From: Marinitoga sp. 38H-ov
Lineage (GTDB): Bacteria; Thermotogota; Thermotogae; Petrotogales; Petrotogaceae
Reading direction: 5' to 3'
DNA: 63,313 nt
Assembly (NCBI RefSeq): GCF_011057715.1
Contig: NZ_LNGH01000010.1
Location: 1 to 63,313, forward strand
The position numbers and the translations under genes are program-made. A model generated the notes under the pieces. It worked only from the letters and a program-made list of their open reading frames with translations, was not told the origin of the DNA and did not search any database. Below are positions 53,899-63,312 of this stretch, piece by piece (the stretch's first letter is position 1; each line of letters opens with the position of its first letter).

Positions 53899-54302
53899 TA
53901 TTTAATTCCTCCTATAACAGTTTTATAATCTGATAATCTATAATTAATGAGTCTTGTTAAAGCGTTATATTGAAGAGTATTTTCCATCATTTTAACCATT
54001 TCAATATCTATATCAACGTTATTTCCATCTTCCCTAGTTGATCTTGAATCATCAATAATTATATCATAATTTACTTCATTTATAGAAGGTATATTATTTA
54101 AATGCTTTTCGTTAATTGTTTTAAGTTTAATTTCATTAGATTCTCCTAATGCTTTTTGTAATTCCTTTTCAAAAGAAACATCTTTCCTTTTATAACCTGG
54201 TGTGTTATAATTAGCTATATTATGAGAATATATTTTTTGTCTAGCTTCAATAGCATTTAATGCTTTTGGTATAATATTCATAGAAAGATCTTTCAAAAAC
54301 AA
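53898..54302 (-). CDS. flgB: Flagellar basal-body rod protein FlgB
   Basis: A 134-residue proximal rod protein with ALNAIEARQKIYSHNIANYNTPGYKRKDVSFEKEL and VDIDIEMVKMMENTLQYNALTRLINYRL. The start is TTG at 54302 behind AGGAGGCGATTAAA; a downstream ATG (54281) has no site. First gene of flgB-flgC-fliE; the downstream fliF-type genes of larger loci are not here. Confidence 0.92.
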   Translation of the reverse strand: MFLKDLSMNIIPKALNAIEARQKIYSHNIANYNTPGYKRKDVSFEKELQKALGESNEIKLKTINEKHLNNIPSINEVNYDIIIDDSRSTREDGNNVDIDIEMVKMMENTLQYNALTRLINYRLSDYKTVIGGIK

Positions 54303-54365
54303 TTTAATCGCCTCCTGAGTAATAATTCTATATATAACTCAAAAAAACCTAAGGAGTTGGGAAAA

Positions 54366-55385
54366 ATGAAAAAAATTTTTATTATAGGATATTATGGATA
54401 TAATAATATAGGTGATGAAATCCTTTTTGAATCTATATTAGATATATTTGAAGAATTAAATTTTGTGGGTGATATTTATATAATTTCAGATAAAGTTAAT
54501 CAAAAAGAAAAATATAGTTTTAATATAATTAACATAGAGAAATTTGATTTTCCTAAAATAGTAAATAAAATAAAAGAAAGCGATATTGTAATCTATGGTG
54601 GAGGTAATCTTTTTCAAACGGAAACATCATTAAGAAGTTTTCTATATTATGAATTATTATTTAATATAGCCAAGAAATATGAAAAAAATATATTATTTAT
54701 TTCCCAAGGATTTGGGCATTTTAAGCATAATTATGCCATAAGAAAAATGAAAAAGATTTTAAAATATAACAAATTATATGGAATTTTAAGAGATAAAACT
54801 AGTTACTTATTTGCTAAAAGATTTACGAATAATTTTCAATTAGGTACAGATATAGGTGTTTTAAAGTATAGGAATAAAAAATTTGAAAAAAATACAAATC
54901 AAGGACAAATAGTTTTTGTGATTAAATCAAGGAAAAACTGGGATAATTTAGTTTACATATTAAAGCAAGCCGGAGTTTCTAAAATAGTTCCTGTTGTTTT
55001 AAATAAAGCGCAAGATTCAATATATGCATATGAATTTTATGAAAATTATAAAAATCAAATAGATATATCTTTTCCTATATATGACGAAGAAAATATAATT
55101 GATGAATATTTAAAATCGGAATATGTAATATCGGATAGATTACATGGAGGTATATTAGCTATGTATTTAAAAATTCCTGTGATAATGTACAGAAATCAAA
55201 AGAACTATCGCGTGTTTAATGCTATAGACGATAAATATAACTTATTTTATAGAGATGAAGAAGATCTTATATATAAAATAGCCAATTTATCAAGTTATTC
55301 TTTTGAAGTTATATTTGAAAATTATAAAAATAAGCTTAATGATACATATATTAAAACATTAAATTTAATTAAAACCTTCTTATAA
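54366..55385 (+). CDS. csaB: Polysaccharide pyruvyl transferase (CsaB-like)
   Basis: The 339-residue protein has FIIGYYGYNNIGDEILFESIL and IVIYGGGNLFQTETS near the N-terminus and VISDRLHGGILAMYLKIPVIMY near the C-terminus, the GT-B-like pattern of CsaB. CsaB adds pyruvate ketals to cell-wall polysaccharides so that SLH-domain proteins can bind; Thermotogota toga proteins carry SLH-like anchors, so the role fits. ATG at 54366, behind AAGGAG; the TTG at 54357 is an alternative. Overlaps the convergent gene by 17 nt. Confidence 0.88.
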   Translation: MKKIFIIGYYGYNNIGDEILFESILDIFEELNFVGDIYIISDKVNQKEKYSFNIINIEKFDFPKIVNKIKESDIVIYGGGNLFQTETSLRSFLYYELLFNIAKKYEKNILFISQGFGHFKHNYAIRKMKKILKYNKLYGILRDKTSYLFAKRFTNNFQLGTDIGVLKYRNKKFEKNTNQGQIVFVIKSRKNWDNLVYILKQAGVSKIVPVVLNKAQDSIYAYEFYENYKNQIDISFPIYDEENIIDEYLKSEYVISDRLHGGILAMYLKIPVIMYRNQKNYRVFNAIDDKYNLFYRDEEDLIYKIANLSSYSFEVIFENYKNKLNDTYIKTLNLIKTFL

Positions 55386-56415
55386 TATTTAAAACTCTGC
55401 CATCTGTGGACAATACTAAAATAATATTATCTGTTGGAACTTCTATATCTATAGGATAATCTTCTATTTTTAATGTTTCATATATATTAAAATCTTTATC
55501 TATAACGAAAAATTCTCCTGTAATATGAGATATTGCAAATAAAAAATCATTTGAAGAGTTATATGCAAAGTCGGTTATAGGAATATCTTTTAATATTATT
55601 TTTGTAGATTTATTTTCTAAAGAATAAACATATATACCTCCAAACAAAGAATTACCAATAATGTTATTATTGAAAATTCCAATATTTGTTAAATATTTTC
55701 CAAATTGTGCAACTTTCTTTTGATAGTTATCCCAGAACTCATAAATACCTCCATTAAAATATTCGCCTAAATAATATTTTCCATTATTTTCTTCTATATC
55801 AATGGGATAAGATATCCTTTTTAAATTCATAATAAAATCATTTGTGCTTAATCTATATAACAACTTATAAGTTGAAAAAATATTATCTTTTTCATTCTCA
55901 TACATTGGAATAAAAATATCGTTTTTCATTACAGAAATAAAAGGTGCTTTTACAGGAAATTCGGTAAATGAATCTATTTTAAATAAATCTTTGTTTATAA
56001 TATATAAACCATATGGGTTTGTTGTAGTAATATAAAATTTATTTTTAAGAACTTTCATATTTATGGGTTTTGCATTTAATTTTATTTTTCTGCTTAAACT
56101 TCCCCATTTGTTTATTACTTTCAAAGAAGGATCGCCATTATCAATTACATATAAATAGTTGTTTATAAAATATCCTGCCATAGGTCTTGTTATTATACCA
56201 TCATCAACATATAAGATTACTTCGCCGTTTACATAATCTATAACTTTTACAGTTCCGCTATAATTACAAATTGTAGCAAAGTTACCATATATATCAATGT
56301 GAAAAGTTCTTTCTCCAACTTCTATTTTATTAACAACTTGAAAAGTATCTGGTGAAGAAAATAATATATTAAATAAGAGTAATATACCAAAAACTAATAA
56401 TTTATTATATTTCAT
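55369..56415 (-). CDS. Exported beta-propeller-like protein
   Basis: A 348-residue protein with a signal peptide (LLVFGILLLFNILFS) and six to seven weak repeats of the form xxxVIDxxxG or YVIDNGDPSLKV, ITTTNPYGLYIINK, FAISHITGEFFVID. This is the look of a YVTN or NHL-type beta-propeller, periplasmic. The ligand is unknown. CCTCC-type site before the ATG. Convergent with csaB and overlapping it by 17 nt; no terminator visible between them. Confidence 0.7.
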   Translation of the reverse strand: MKYNKLLVFGILLLFNILFSSPDTFQVVNKIEVGERTFHIDIYGNFATICNYSGTVKVIDYVNGEVILYVDDGIITRPMAGYFINNYLYVIDNGDPSLKVINKWGSLSRKIKLNAKPINMKVLKNKFYITTTNPYGLYIINKDLFKIDSFTEFPVKAPFISVMKNDIFIPMYENEKDNIFSTYKLLYRLSTNDFIMNLKRISYPIDIEENNGKYYLGEYFNGGIYEFWDNYQKKVAQFGKYLTNIGIFNNNIIGNSLFGGIYVYSLENKSTKIILKDIPITDFAYNSSNDFLFAISHITGEFFVIDKDFNIYETLKIEDYPIDIEVPTDNIILVLSTDGRVLNIIRRF

Positions 56416-56576
56416 ACGAACCTCCTAAATAAATAATATTTTTTATATATTATACATTAAAACATTAAAATCAAAAGAAACATTTTTTTAATTTTTAAAA
56501 TTAATGTTATACATTATTATAAGTACAAGAGTATAATTAATTTGATATAAAATATTGTAATAAGGAGGTTTTTATA

Positions 56577-56993
56577 ATGGAAATAGAATTAAAAAATACA
56601 ACAGGAATGCAATTTGTTTCTAAAACACCATCAGGTCATGAAGTTATAATAGATGCTTCTCCAGACTTTGGAGGCGCAAATAGTGGACCTAGATCTTTGG
56701 AGTTATTTTTATTAGGAATTGGTGGATGTACAGGAATGGATGTTGTATCTATTTTAACAAAGATGAAAGTTAAATTTGATGATTTAAGTATAAAATTAGA
56801 AACAGAAAGAAATGAAGAACACCCTAAGTATTTTAAAAAAATACATGTTAAATACATTTTTAAAGGTAAAGATTTACCTATGGATAAATTAGAAAGAGCT
56901 GTAAAATTATCTCAAGAAAAATACTGTTCTGCTTCTGCGACTGTAAAAGGAATGGCAGAAGTTACATATGAGATTATAGTTGAGGAGGAATAA
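56577..56993 (+). CDS. OsmC family protein
   Basis: A 138-residue OsmC/YhfA fold protein: two conserved cysteines in GIGGCTGMDVVSIL and EKYCSASATVKG, which form the thiol peroxidase site of Ohr/OsmC proteins. It probably reduces organic hydroperoxides or reacts with thiols. AAGGAGG lies upstream and TATAAT at 56532-56537 is a possible -10. Its stop is 1 nt before the mrp start, so the osmC-mrp-mtnA operon is tightly packed. Confidence 0.92.
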   Translation: MEIELKNTTGMQFVSKTPSGHEVIIDASPDFGGANSGPRSLELFLLGIGGCTGMDVVSILTKMKVKFDDLSIKLETERNEEHPKYFKKIHVKYIFKGKDLPMDKLERAVKLSQEKYCSASATVKGMAEVTYEIIVEEE

Positions 56994-56994
56994 T

Positions 56995-57816
56995 ATGGCT
57001 GATAAAAAAGTACCATTTCATTTGCCAGATCAACCAAAATTAGATAACATAAAACATGTTATTATGGTAATGAGTGGAAAAGGTGGAGTTGGTAAATCAA
57101 CAGTTGCAGTAAATTTAGCTGTAGCATTATCATTGGAAGGTAGAAAAGTAGGATTAATGGATATTGATATGCATGGACCAAACGTTATGAGAATGTTAGG
57201 TGGTACAGAAAAAGATCACCCATATCAAGTAGGGGAAAAAATATTACCTCCAGAAGTAAATGGAATTAAAGTGTTATCCGTATCTCAATTCGTTCCTGAA
57301 GGAGGTAAACCTATTGTTTGGAGAGGTGCTATTAAAACTGGAACAATTAAGCAATTTTTTAATGATATTGAATGGGAAGATTTAGATTATTTAATAATTG
57401 ATGCACCTCCAGGTACAGGAGATGAGCCATTAACAGTTATGCAATTACTAAACAAATTTGATGGAGCTATAATTGTAACCACACCTTCAGAAGTTTCAAA
57501 AGATGATGTAGAAAGAGCAATTAATTTCTTTAAAATTATGAATAAAAAAGTTTTAGGTTTAGTAGAAAATATGGCATATTTCCTATGTCCTAACTGTAAT
57601 ACTAAACATTATATTTTCGGTAAAGATGGTGCAAAATCATTATCAGAAAAATATGATATTCCATTGTTAGCAGAAATTCCACTAAGTGAAGAAATTAGAA
57701 CAAATATGGATACTGGTAAACCTGCAGCATATTTCGGAAAGCCAGAACATGTAGCTCCATATGTTCAATTAGCTAAAAAAGTAATTGCTGAAGTGGAGAA
57801 GGATGATAAAGAATGA
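56995..57816 (+). CDS. mrp: Mrp/NBP35-type iron-sulfur carrier ATPase (ApbC)
   Basis: A 273-residue deviant-Walker P-loop ATPase: [28 protein letters not shown], then [14 protein letters not shown], and a CxxC pair in [10 protein letters not shown] that would hold the bridging [4Fe-4S] cluster of the dimer. It delivers clusters to apoproteins. I use the ATG at 56995, GAGGAGGAATAAT upstream; the longer frame from 56980 is inside osmC. It overlaps mtnA by 4 nt. Confidence 0.92.
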   Translation: MADKKVPFHLPDQPKLDNIKHVIMVMSGKGGVGKSTVAVNLAVALSLEGRKVGLMDIDMHGPNVMRMLGGTEKDHPYQVGEKILPPEVNGIKVLSVSQFVPEGGKPIVWRGAIKTGTIKQFFNDIEWEDLDYLIIDAPPGTGDEPLTVMQLLNKFDGAIIVTTPSEVSKDDVERAINFFKIMNKKVLGLVENMAYFLCPNCNTKHYIFGKDGAKSLSEKYDIPLLAEIPLSEEIRTNMDTGKPAAYFGKPEHVAPYVQLAKKVIAEVEKDDKE

Positions 57817-58850
57817 GCAAGTTAAAGACTAAAACAATGGAATGGACAGGAGATTCTTTAGTTTTAGTTGATCAAAGATATTTACCTCTTGAAGAAACAT
57901 ATGTATCATGTAAGAATTTCAAAGAAGTTGCAATAGCTATTAAAGATATGGTAGTTAGAGGAGCACCTGCCATAGGAGCTTCAGCTGCTTTTGGATATGT
58001 GTTAGGTGTGAAAGAATATTATAAACTTGATAATTTAGAAGAAAAAATGAAAGAAGTAAAAGAAACATTAGCTAATACAAGGCCAACTGCAGTAAATTTG
58101 TTTTGGGCGTTAGATAGAATGGAAAAAAGATTTTTTGAAATAAAAAATGAAGGAAATTTAATTGAATTAATAGAAAAAGAAGCATTAGATATAGCTTTTG
58201 AAGATATTGAAGCAAATAGAGCTATGGGAAGATTTGGTGGAGAATTATTAAATGATGGTGATACAGTTTTAACACACTGTAATGCTGGTGCTTTGGCTAC
58301 AGTGGACTATGGAACAGCTTTAGGTGTTATTAGAGGTGCAAGAGAATTAGGTAAAAATATAAAAGTATATGCAGATGAAACAAGGCCATATTTACAAGGA
58401 GCTAGACTTACTGTTTGGGAATTGTATAAAGATGGATTTGATGTTACTTTAATATCAGATAATATGGCTGGTTGGGTGATGAAACAAGGAAAAATAAATG
58501 CTGTAATAGTTGGAGCAGACAGAATAGCAGCAAATGGTGATGTTGCAAATAAAATAGGAACATATTCAGTAGCTGTATTAGCAAAAGAGCATGGTATTCC
58601 TTTTTATGTCGCAGCACCATTATCAACAATAGATTTAAATACACCAACTGGAAATGAAATACCAATAGAAGAAAGATCTCATAATGAAGTAAGATATTGT
58701 CATAAATCAAAAATGGTACCAGAAGAAATTAATGTATACAATCCAGCATTTGATGTGACACCAAATAAATTAGTAACTGCAATTATTACTGAAAAGGGTG
58801 TAGTAAGACCTCCATATTCTGAAAATTTAAAAAAGCTATTTGAAAAATAA
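57813..58850 (+). CDS. mtnA: S-methyl-5-thioribose-1-phosphate isomerase
   Basis: The 345-residue enzyme of the methionine salvage pathway: [34 protein letters not shown], the catalytic [10 protein letters not shown] Cys region, [17 protein letters not shown], and [17 protein letters not shown] with the Asp. It converts MTR-1-P to MTRu-1-P. The ATG overlaps the mrp stop (ATGA). Last gene of the operon, then a strong terminator. Confidence 0.95.
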   Translation: MSKLKTKTMEWTGDSLVLVDQRYLPLEETYVSCKNFKEVAIAIKDMVVRGAPAIGASAAFGYVLGVKEYYKLDNLEEKMKEVKETLANTRPTAVNLFWALDRMEKRFFEIKNEGNLIELIEKEALDIAFEDIEANRAMGRFGGELLNDGDTVLTHCNAGALATVDYGTALGVIRGARELGKNIKVYADETRPYLQGARLTVWELYKDGFDVTLISDNMAGWVMKQGKINAVIVGADRIAANGDVANKIGTYSVAVLAKEHGIPFYVAAPLSTIDLNTPTGNEIPIEERSHNEVRYCHKSKMVPEEINVYNPAFDVTPNKLVTAIITEKGVVRPPYSENLKKLFEK

Positions 58851-58851
58851 T

Positions 58852-58883
58852 AAAACGCGAGGAAATTTCCTCGCGTTTTTTAT
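58852..58883. terminator. Bidirectional terminator between mtnA and the barrel gene
   Basis: Perfect 14-bp repeat AAAACGCGAGGAAA/TTTCCTCGCGTTTT (58852-58879), the most GC-rich hairpin nearby, with T-runs on both strands. Confidence 0.9.
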
Positions 58884-60239
58884 TTAGAAAGTTATTTCAA
58901 ACCCTAAATTTAAGTTACTATAAAATTCATTTTTATTAGATGGCTTAAATAATTTGATTTGTACTGAGTCATTTTCAGATGTAGGATTTAATTCTAATTT
59001 GTTAAATATATATCTTAAATTTAATCCGTTATATATTTTAATTCCAAAAATGCGATAATCTAAATTTAAGTTAAAGTCAAATTTATGCTCTAGCTCATCT
59101 TCATCTAAAAATTTTGTACCACTCATACTACCTATATCATTCCAAGAAATTAGTTCATGCCACGGATTTGCAGGTGATTTGCTTCCAGAAATGCTATATT
59201 CAAAATTACTATTTAAATTAATATTATTAAAAATATTTTCATAAGTCATCATAAATGATAAATTATTTTCTCCATTAAAATATCCAATATAATTTTCCTC
59301 AGGTAAAATGGTTCTTTCTCCATTGTAATAATAAACAACATCAGGATAATATGTATAGCCATAATATTTATTTATACCATTACCAGATGGTTGAAATGTG
59401 TATTTTGTAGCTCCAGCACTATATAATCCGAATTTTCCAAATTGTGTATTAATACTTCCACCTAAACTCCAAGCAATTTTATCAGGGTTTTGATAACTGT
59501 CTGGATCAAAAAATCTATTTGTATTTATATCATCTACTAATATTTGTCCATATATATATTTATATTCATCAGTATAATCTAACATAAATCCCATAATAGA
59601 ATTTGCATTAAATCCATGTGTCCAAGGTTTACCAGATGATATGTTTACATATTGTACAAAAAAATTTGGAATAGGATTAAGAAAATATTCTATATCAAAA
59701 GATGTATTTACATAAACAGCAGATTCCTCATATGCGAATCTAAAATTACCAAATTTAATTCCATAATTTTTAAAATTTGCTCCTCTATCCGGATATCCTA
59801 TAGTTGATTCTCTGTTTAATTCAATATATCTCGTTTCATAGAAAAAAGTATTGTCTTCATAATTAAAATCCATTATTACCGCAGGTAATCCTTTGGATGA
59901 TATGTATAATGAATAAGGTGAATTGACAATATCATAATGTTGTAATCTACCAAATGAAAGTCTATATTTGTCAAAATCTATAATAATTCCACCGTTTTTC
60001 ATGTAAAAATAGAATCCCTTATAATATGTCTCTCCATGTGAAGGTTTATACTTTCCATCATTAAATGCATTTAATTCTCCTAAAAAATGAAAATCTTCGA
60101 AATCGTGAGTAACTTTAAAAGTTATACCTTGATAAGTTTTTATGTTGTTAATATTGTTATTAATTTTTAGCGAAATTTCCAAAGAGAATGTATTTGAGAT
60201 AAAAAAGAAAAATATTATTAAAAATAAAATTTTCTTCAT
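58884..60239 (-). CDS. Outer-membrane (toga) beta-barrel protein
   Basis: The 451-residue protein has a signal peptide (KKILFLIIFFFFISNTFSLE) and a long series of alternating polar/hydrophobic strands rich in Tyr, Phe, Asn and Gly, ending in Phe (LNLGFEITF), the hallmark of outer-membrane barrels. I count room for about 16-20 strands. The Wzi-like capsule assembly family is a possible match, not confirmed. Such proteins sit in the Thermotogota toga. GGAAGGGG precedes the ATG. Transcribed alone, convergent with mtnA and divergent from the AOR riboswitch. Confidence 0.72.
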   Translation of the reverse strand: MKKILFLIIFFFFISNTFSLEISLKINNNINNIKTYQGITFKVTHDFEDFHFLGELNAFNDGKYKPSHGETYYKGFYFYMKNGGIIIDFDKYRLSFGRLQHYDIVNSPYSLYISSKGLPAVIMDFNYEDNTFFYETRYIELNRESTIGYPDRGANFKNYGIKFGNFRFAYEESAVYVNTSFDIEYFLNPIPNFFVQYVNISSGKPWTHGFNANSIMGFMLDYTDEYKYIYGQILVDDINTNRFFDPDSYQNPDKIAWSLGGSINTQFGKFGLYSAGATKYTFQPSGNGINKYYGYTYYPDVVYYYNGERTILPEENYIGYFNGENNLSFMMTYENIFNNINLNSNFEYSISGSKSPANPWHELISWNDIGSMSGTKFLDEDELEHKFDFNLNLDYRIFGIKIYNGLNLRYIFNKLELNPTSENDSVQIKLFKPSNKNEFYSNLNLGFEITF

Positions 60240-60317
60240 TATTTAACCCCTTCCAAATAAAATTTTTTCTCGATAATTATAACATAAATAATTAAAATAC
60301 AAACTAAAAAAGATATA

Positions 60318-60346
60318 TTGAATTTTATATGAAAATATGATAAAAT
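60318..60346 (+). promoter_or_regulatory. Promoter of the AOR operon
   Basis: TTGAAT (60318-60323), 17 nt, TAAAAT (60341-60346), with a TGA extended -10 just upstream. Predicted transcription start is near 60353, right before the riboswitch. Confidence 0.6.
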
Positions 60347-60359
60347 TTTAGTGAATACA

Positions 60360-60479
60360 TTACCCCTTCCGAGCCTTGTTTCCTAAAGCTAATGCTATGG
60401 AAAAAGGCCAATGGGTATAACTGGAAACGGTTATGCCTCCCGTGTTTGGAAAGGAAGGAATATTAAAAAGGGGGGGTAA
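60360..60479 (+). promoter_or_regulatory. Molybdenum/tungsten cofactor (Moco/Tuco) riboswitch
   Basis: The AOR leader has the sequence landmarks of the Moco RNA motif: CCGAGCC near the 5' side (60369-60375), GGCCAATGGG (60407-60416), a GNRA-like hairpin ATAAC-tggaaacg-GTTAT (60417-60434) and CCTCCCGTG (60436-60444). P1 can form from CCTTCC (60365-60370) and GGAAGG (60453-60458). TTACCCC (60360-60366) is the exact complement of GGGGTAA (60473-60479), which contains the AOR ribosome site. Closing P1 could thus hide it. Moco RNAs with a reduced or missing third stem are linked to tungsten cofactor, and AOR is a tungsten enzyme. The third stem here is at most 3 bp. Confidence 0.85.
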
Positions 60480-60481
60480 AA

Positions 60482-62281
60482 GTGTCATTTAATGGAAAGG
60501 TATTGAGAGTAAATCTTACAGAAAAAAGTATAAAAGTAGAAGAATTACCAAAGTATGCAGATTTATATTTGGGTGGTAGAGGACTCGCTACAAAAATGTT
60601 TTATGATGAAGTTGATCCAAAGGTAGATCCTTTATCTCCAGAAAACAAACTTTTCATGGCTACAGGTCCATTATCTGGTACTGCCGCACCAACTGGTGGA
60701 AGATATATGGTAGTAACAAAAGGGCCGTTAACAGGTACGATAGCTTCAAGTAATTCTGGTGGGTATTTTGGAGCTGAACTAAAATTTGCAGGTTATGACA
60801 TGATTATTTTTGAAGGAAAAGCGGATAAACCAGTATATTTATCTATAAAAGATGATCATGTTGAATTAAAAGATGCATCACATCTTTGGGGGAAAGATGT
60901 ATTTGAAACGACAGATATGTTATTAGAAGAATTTGGAGATCCAAAAGCAAGAGTTGCGTGTATAGGTCAAGCAGGTGAAAAATTAGTTAAATTTGCAGCA
61001 GTTATGAATGATAAGCATAGAGCAGCTGGAAGAACTGGCGTTGGAGCTGTTATGGGAAGTAAGAATTTAAAAGCTGTTGTAGTAAGAGGATCAAAAAGAC
61101 CTGAAGTGAAAGACCCAGCAAAGTTTATGGAAACTGTAAAAGAAAAGATTAAAATGTTGAAAGAAAATGGTGTTACAGGTGAAGGGTTACCTAAATTAGG
61201 AACAAAAGTATTGGATAATATTATTAATCAAAATGGACTATATCCAACAAAGAATTTCCAAGAATCAGTTTTTGAACTAACTGACGAAGTTTCAGGAGAA
61301 GCATTAGTGGAAAAAGGATATTTGATAAAAAATATGCCATGTTTTGGCTGTCCAATTGCCTGTGGAAGAAGAGTAACTCTGCCTAATGGAATGGAAACAG
61401 AAGGACCTGAATATGAAACAGGATGGTCGTTTGGAGCAGATTGTGGCGTTTCAGATTTAATAGCTATAGTAGAAGCTAATCATTTATGTAATAAATATGG
61501 TCTTGATACTATTTCTGCCGGTGCTACAATTGCAGCTGCAATGGAAATGTATGAAAAAGGAATTATAAAAAAAGAAGAGTTAAATAATGGCCCAGAACTA
61601 AAATTCGGAAGTTCAGAAGCAGTTGTATATTATACAAAACAAATGGGATTAAGAGAAGGATTTGGAGATAAATTAGCAGAAGGTTCATATAGACTAGCTG
61701 AAAGTTATGGACATCCAGAATTTTCAATGTCAGTTAAAAAACAAGAATTACCTGCATATGATCCTCGTGGTGTTCAAGGGCATGGACTTGAATATGCAAC
61801 AAGTAATAGAGGAGGATGTCATGTTAGAGGTTATATGATTTCTCCAGAAATTTTGGGAGCTCCTGAAAAATTAGATCCTCAAGCATTAGAAGGAAAAGCT
61901 GAATGGGTAAAAATATTCCAAGATTTAACAGCTGTTATTGATTCAGCAGGATTATGTTTATTTACCTCTTTTGCTTTAGGATTAGATGATTACAGAGATT
62001 TAATTAATGCTGCATTAGGTTGGAATTTAACTTCTGAAGAAACATTGAAAATTGGAGAAAGAATATGGAATTTAGAAAGAAAATTTAATTTAGAAGCTGG
62101 TATTGATCCTTCTGAAGATACTTTGCCAAAGAGATTATTAGAAGAACCAGTAAAAGAAGGTCCAAATAAAGGACAAGTTGTTCATCTTGATGTGTTGTTG
62201 CCAAAATATTATGAAGTAAGAGGATGGAGTAAAGAAGGAATTCCAACTGAAGAAAAATTAAAGGAGTTAAAAATTTTATGA
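60482..62281 (+). CDS. aor: Tungsten-dependent aldehyde ferredoxin oxidoreductase
   Basis: A 599-residue tungstopterin enzyme that oxidises aldehydes to acids with ferredoxin as acceptor. The [4Fe-4S] ligands are in [14 protein letters not shown] (CxxCxxxC) and AGLCLFTSF (fourth Cys), as in Pyrococcus AOR (605 residues). Pterin-binding segments [19 protein letters not shown] and the N-terminal GGRGLATKM are present. GAPOR is shorter and lacks several of these. GTG start behind a G-rich ribosome site that the upstream riboswitch can mask. moaD overlaps its stop by 4 nt. Cytoplasmic. Confidence 0.94.
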   Translation: MSFNGKVLRVNLTEKSIKVEELPKYADLYLGGRGLATKMFYDEVDPKVDPLSPENKLFMATGPLSGTAAPTGGRYMVVTKGPLTGTIASSNSGGYFGAELKFAGYDMIIFEGKADKPVYLSIKDDHVELKDASHLWGKDVFETTDMLLEEFGDPKARVACIGQAGEKLVKFAAVMNDKHRAAGRTGVGAVMGSKNLKAVVVRGSKRPEVKDPAKFMETVKEKIKMLKENGVTGEGLPKLGTKVLDNIINQNGLYPTKNFQESVFELTDEVSGEALVEKGYLIKNMPCFGCPIACGRRVTLPNGMETEGPEYETGWSFGADCGVSDLIAIVEANHLCNKYGLDTISAGATIAAAMEMYEKGIIKKEELNNGPELKFGSSEAVVYYTKQMGLREGFGDKLAEGSYRLAESYGHPEFSMSVKKQELPAYDPRGVQGHGLEYATSNRGGCHVRGYMISPEILGAPEKLDPQALEGKAEWVKIFQDLTAVIDSAGLCLFTSFALGLDDYRDLINAALGWNLTSEETLKIGERIWNLERKFNLEAGIDPSEDTLPKRLLEEPVKEGPNKGQVVHLDVLLPKYYEVRGWSKEGIPTEEKLKELKIL

Positions 62282-62559
62282 AAGTTGAAATAAAATTCTT
62301 TGCAACCTTGAGATTATATCTCAAGGTTGCATCTATAAAAATGGAATTTGAAAAACCTATAACTGTTGATGAACTAATAGATATTCTAGTGGATAAATTT
62401 AAAGATAAAAAAATAAGGGAATATCTAGTTGAAGGTAAAAAGATAAAAGTTGGAACTATAATTTTAATAAATGGGAAAAATATAATTCATTTAAATGGTT
62501 TGAATACAAAAATTGAAGAAGGTATAATATCAATTTTTCCTCCAGCTGGTGGTGGATAA
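62278..62559 (+). CDS. moaD: MoaD/ThiS-family sulfur carrier protein
   Basis: A 93-residue ubiquitin-fold carrier starting [15 protein letters not shown] and ending in the required Gly-Gly (SIFPPAGGG), whose last Gly is adenylated and then thiocarboxylated to give sulfur for the pterin dithiolene. The gene for the activating enzyme follows at once. It overlaps the AOR stop. Codons 9-18 form a perfect 12-bp hairpin (62302-62330) in the mRNA. Length is slightly above the usual 80-90. Confidence 0.9.
   Translation: MKVEIKFFATLRLYLKVASIKMEFEKPITVDELIDILVDKFKDKKIREYLVEGKKIKVGTIILINGKNIIHLNGLNTKIEEGIISIFPPAGGG
62302..62330 (+). repeat. Perfect hairpin inside the moaD coding sequence
   Basis: GCAACCTTGAGA (62302-62313), loop TTATA, TCTCAAGGTTGC (62319-62330): a 12-bp perfect stem 22 nt after the moaD ATG and far more stable than its AT-rich surroundings. 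No T-run follows. It could stall ribosomes, mark RNA processing or protect the AOR mRNA 3' side. Confidence 0.6.
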
Positions 62560-62560
62560 T

Positions 62561-63226
62561 ATGGAAAGATATTCTAGACACATAAATTTATATAATAACT
62601 TTAGTAAAATACGAGAATCTAAAATATTAGTTGCAGGAGCGGGTGGTTTAGGTAGTAATGTTTTACAACATCTTGTTAGACTTGGAATTGGAGAAATTTA
62701 TATATATGATGATGGAGTTGTAGATATGCCGGACTTAAATAGACAAATACTTTATACTCCCAAAGATTTAGGTAAAGAAAAAGTATTTGTGGCAAAAGAA
62801 AGATTACTCGGAATAAATCCTGATATTGAAATTCACATTTTTAATGAAAAAATAATGGAAAATACAGAATTACCAGATGTTGATGTAGCTATTGATTGTT
62901 TTGATAATTTTAAGAGTAGAAAAATATTAGATAAAAAAATACATGAAAAAAATATTCCGTTAATTCATGGTGGAGTTGAAAGATTTTATGGACAAGTTAC
63001 AGATATTATTCCAGGTAAAACAAAGAAATTAATAGATATATTAGGTGATATAGAAGATACAGATGAAGTAAAATTAGTTACTCCATATGCAGTATCGATA
63101 ATAGCCTCTTTGCAAGTAAGTGAAGCTATGAAAATAATATTTGAAGATTATAAAAATGCATTATTAAATAAAATATTAGTTGTTGATCTTTTGTTTAATA
63201 ATTTTGATATTTTAGAATTAAATTAG
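62561..63226 (+). CDS. moeB: MoeB/ThiF-family adenylyltransferase
   Basis: The 221-residue E1-like enzyme that adenylates the MoaD C-terminus: ERYSRHINL, then the nucleotide loop VAGAGGLGSNVLQHLVRLG, DDGVVDMPDLNRQILY and DCFDNFKSRKILDKKI, followed by PLIHGGVERFYGQVTDI. The paired zinc cysteines of typical MoeB/ThiF (CxxC twice) are absent; GKTKKLIDILG occupies the first site. ATG at 62561, GGTGG upstream, 1 nt after the moaD stop. Last gene of the AOR operon. Confidence 0.88.
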   Translation: MERYSRHINLYNNFSKIRESKILVAGAGGLGSNVLQHLVRLGIGEIYIYDDGVVDMPDLNRQILYTPKDLGKEKVFVAKERLLGINPDIEIHIFNEKIMENTELPDVDVAIDCFDNFKSRKILDKKIHEKNIPLIHGGVERFYGQVTDIIPGKTKKLIDILGDIEDTDEVKLVTPYAVSIIASLQVSEAMKIIFEDYKNALLNKILVVDLLFNNFDILELN

Positions 63227-63254
63227 GAGAAGCAATCGCTTCTCCTAATTTTCT
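63221..63254. terminator. Bidirectional terminator after moeB
   Basis: Perfect 13-bp stem AATTAGGAGAAGC/GCTTCTCCTAATT (63221-63233 with 63238-63250), loop AATC, T-rich on the right; the left flank has A/T-rich sequence for the leftward gene. Confidence 0.85.
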
Positions 63255-63312
63255 ATAATTTAAATTGTTTAATTAATTCATTTAATTCATTACTTAAATT
63301 TGATAGTTCTTT
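63253..63312 (-). CDS. Methyl-accepting chemotaxis protein, C-terminal end (partial)
   Basis: The minus strand gives KELSNLSNELNELIKQFKL and then a stop at 63253. This helical tail with heptad spacing and a final KQFKL is how many bacterial chemotaxis receptors end. Only 19 residues are in the window, so the assignment is provisional; the rest lies to the right. It converges on the AOR operon at a shared terminator. Confidence 0.5.
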   Translation of the reverse strand, partial: KELSNLSNELNELIKQFKL

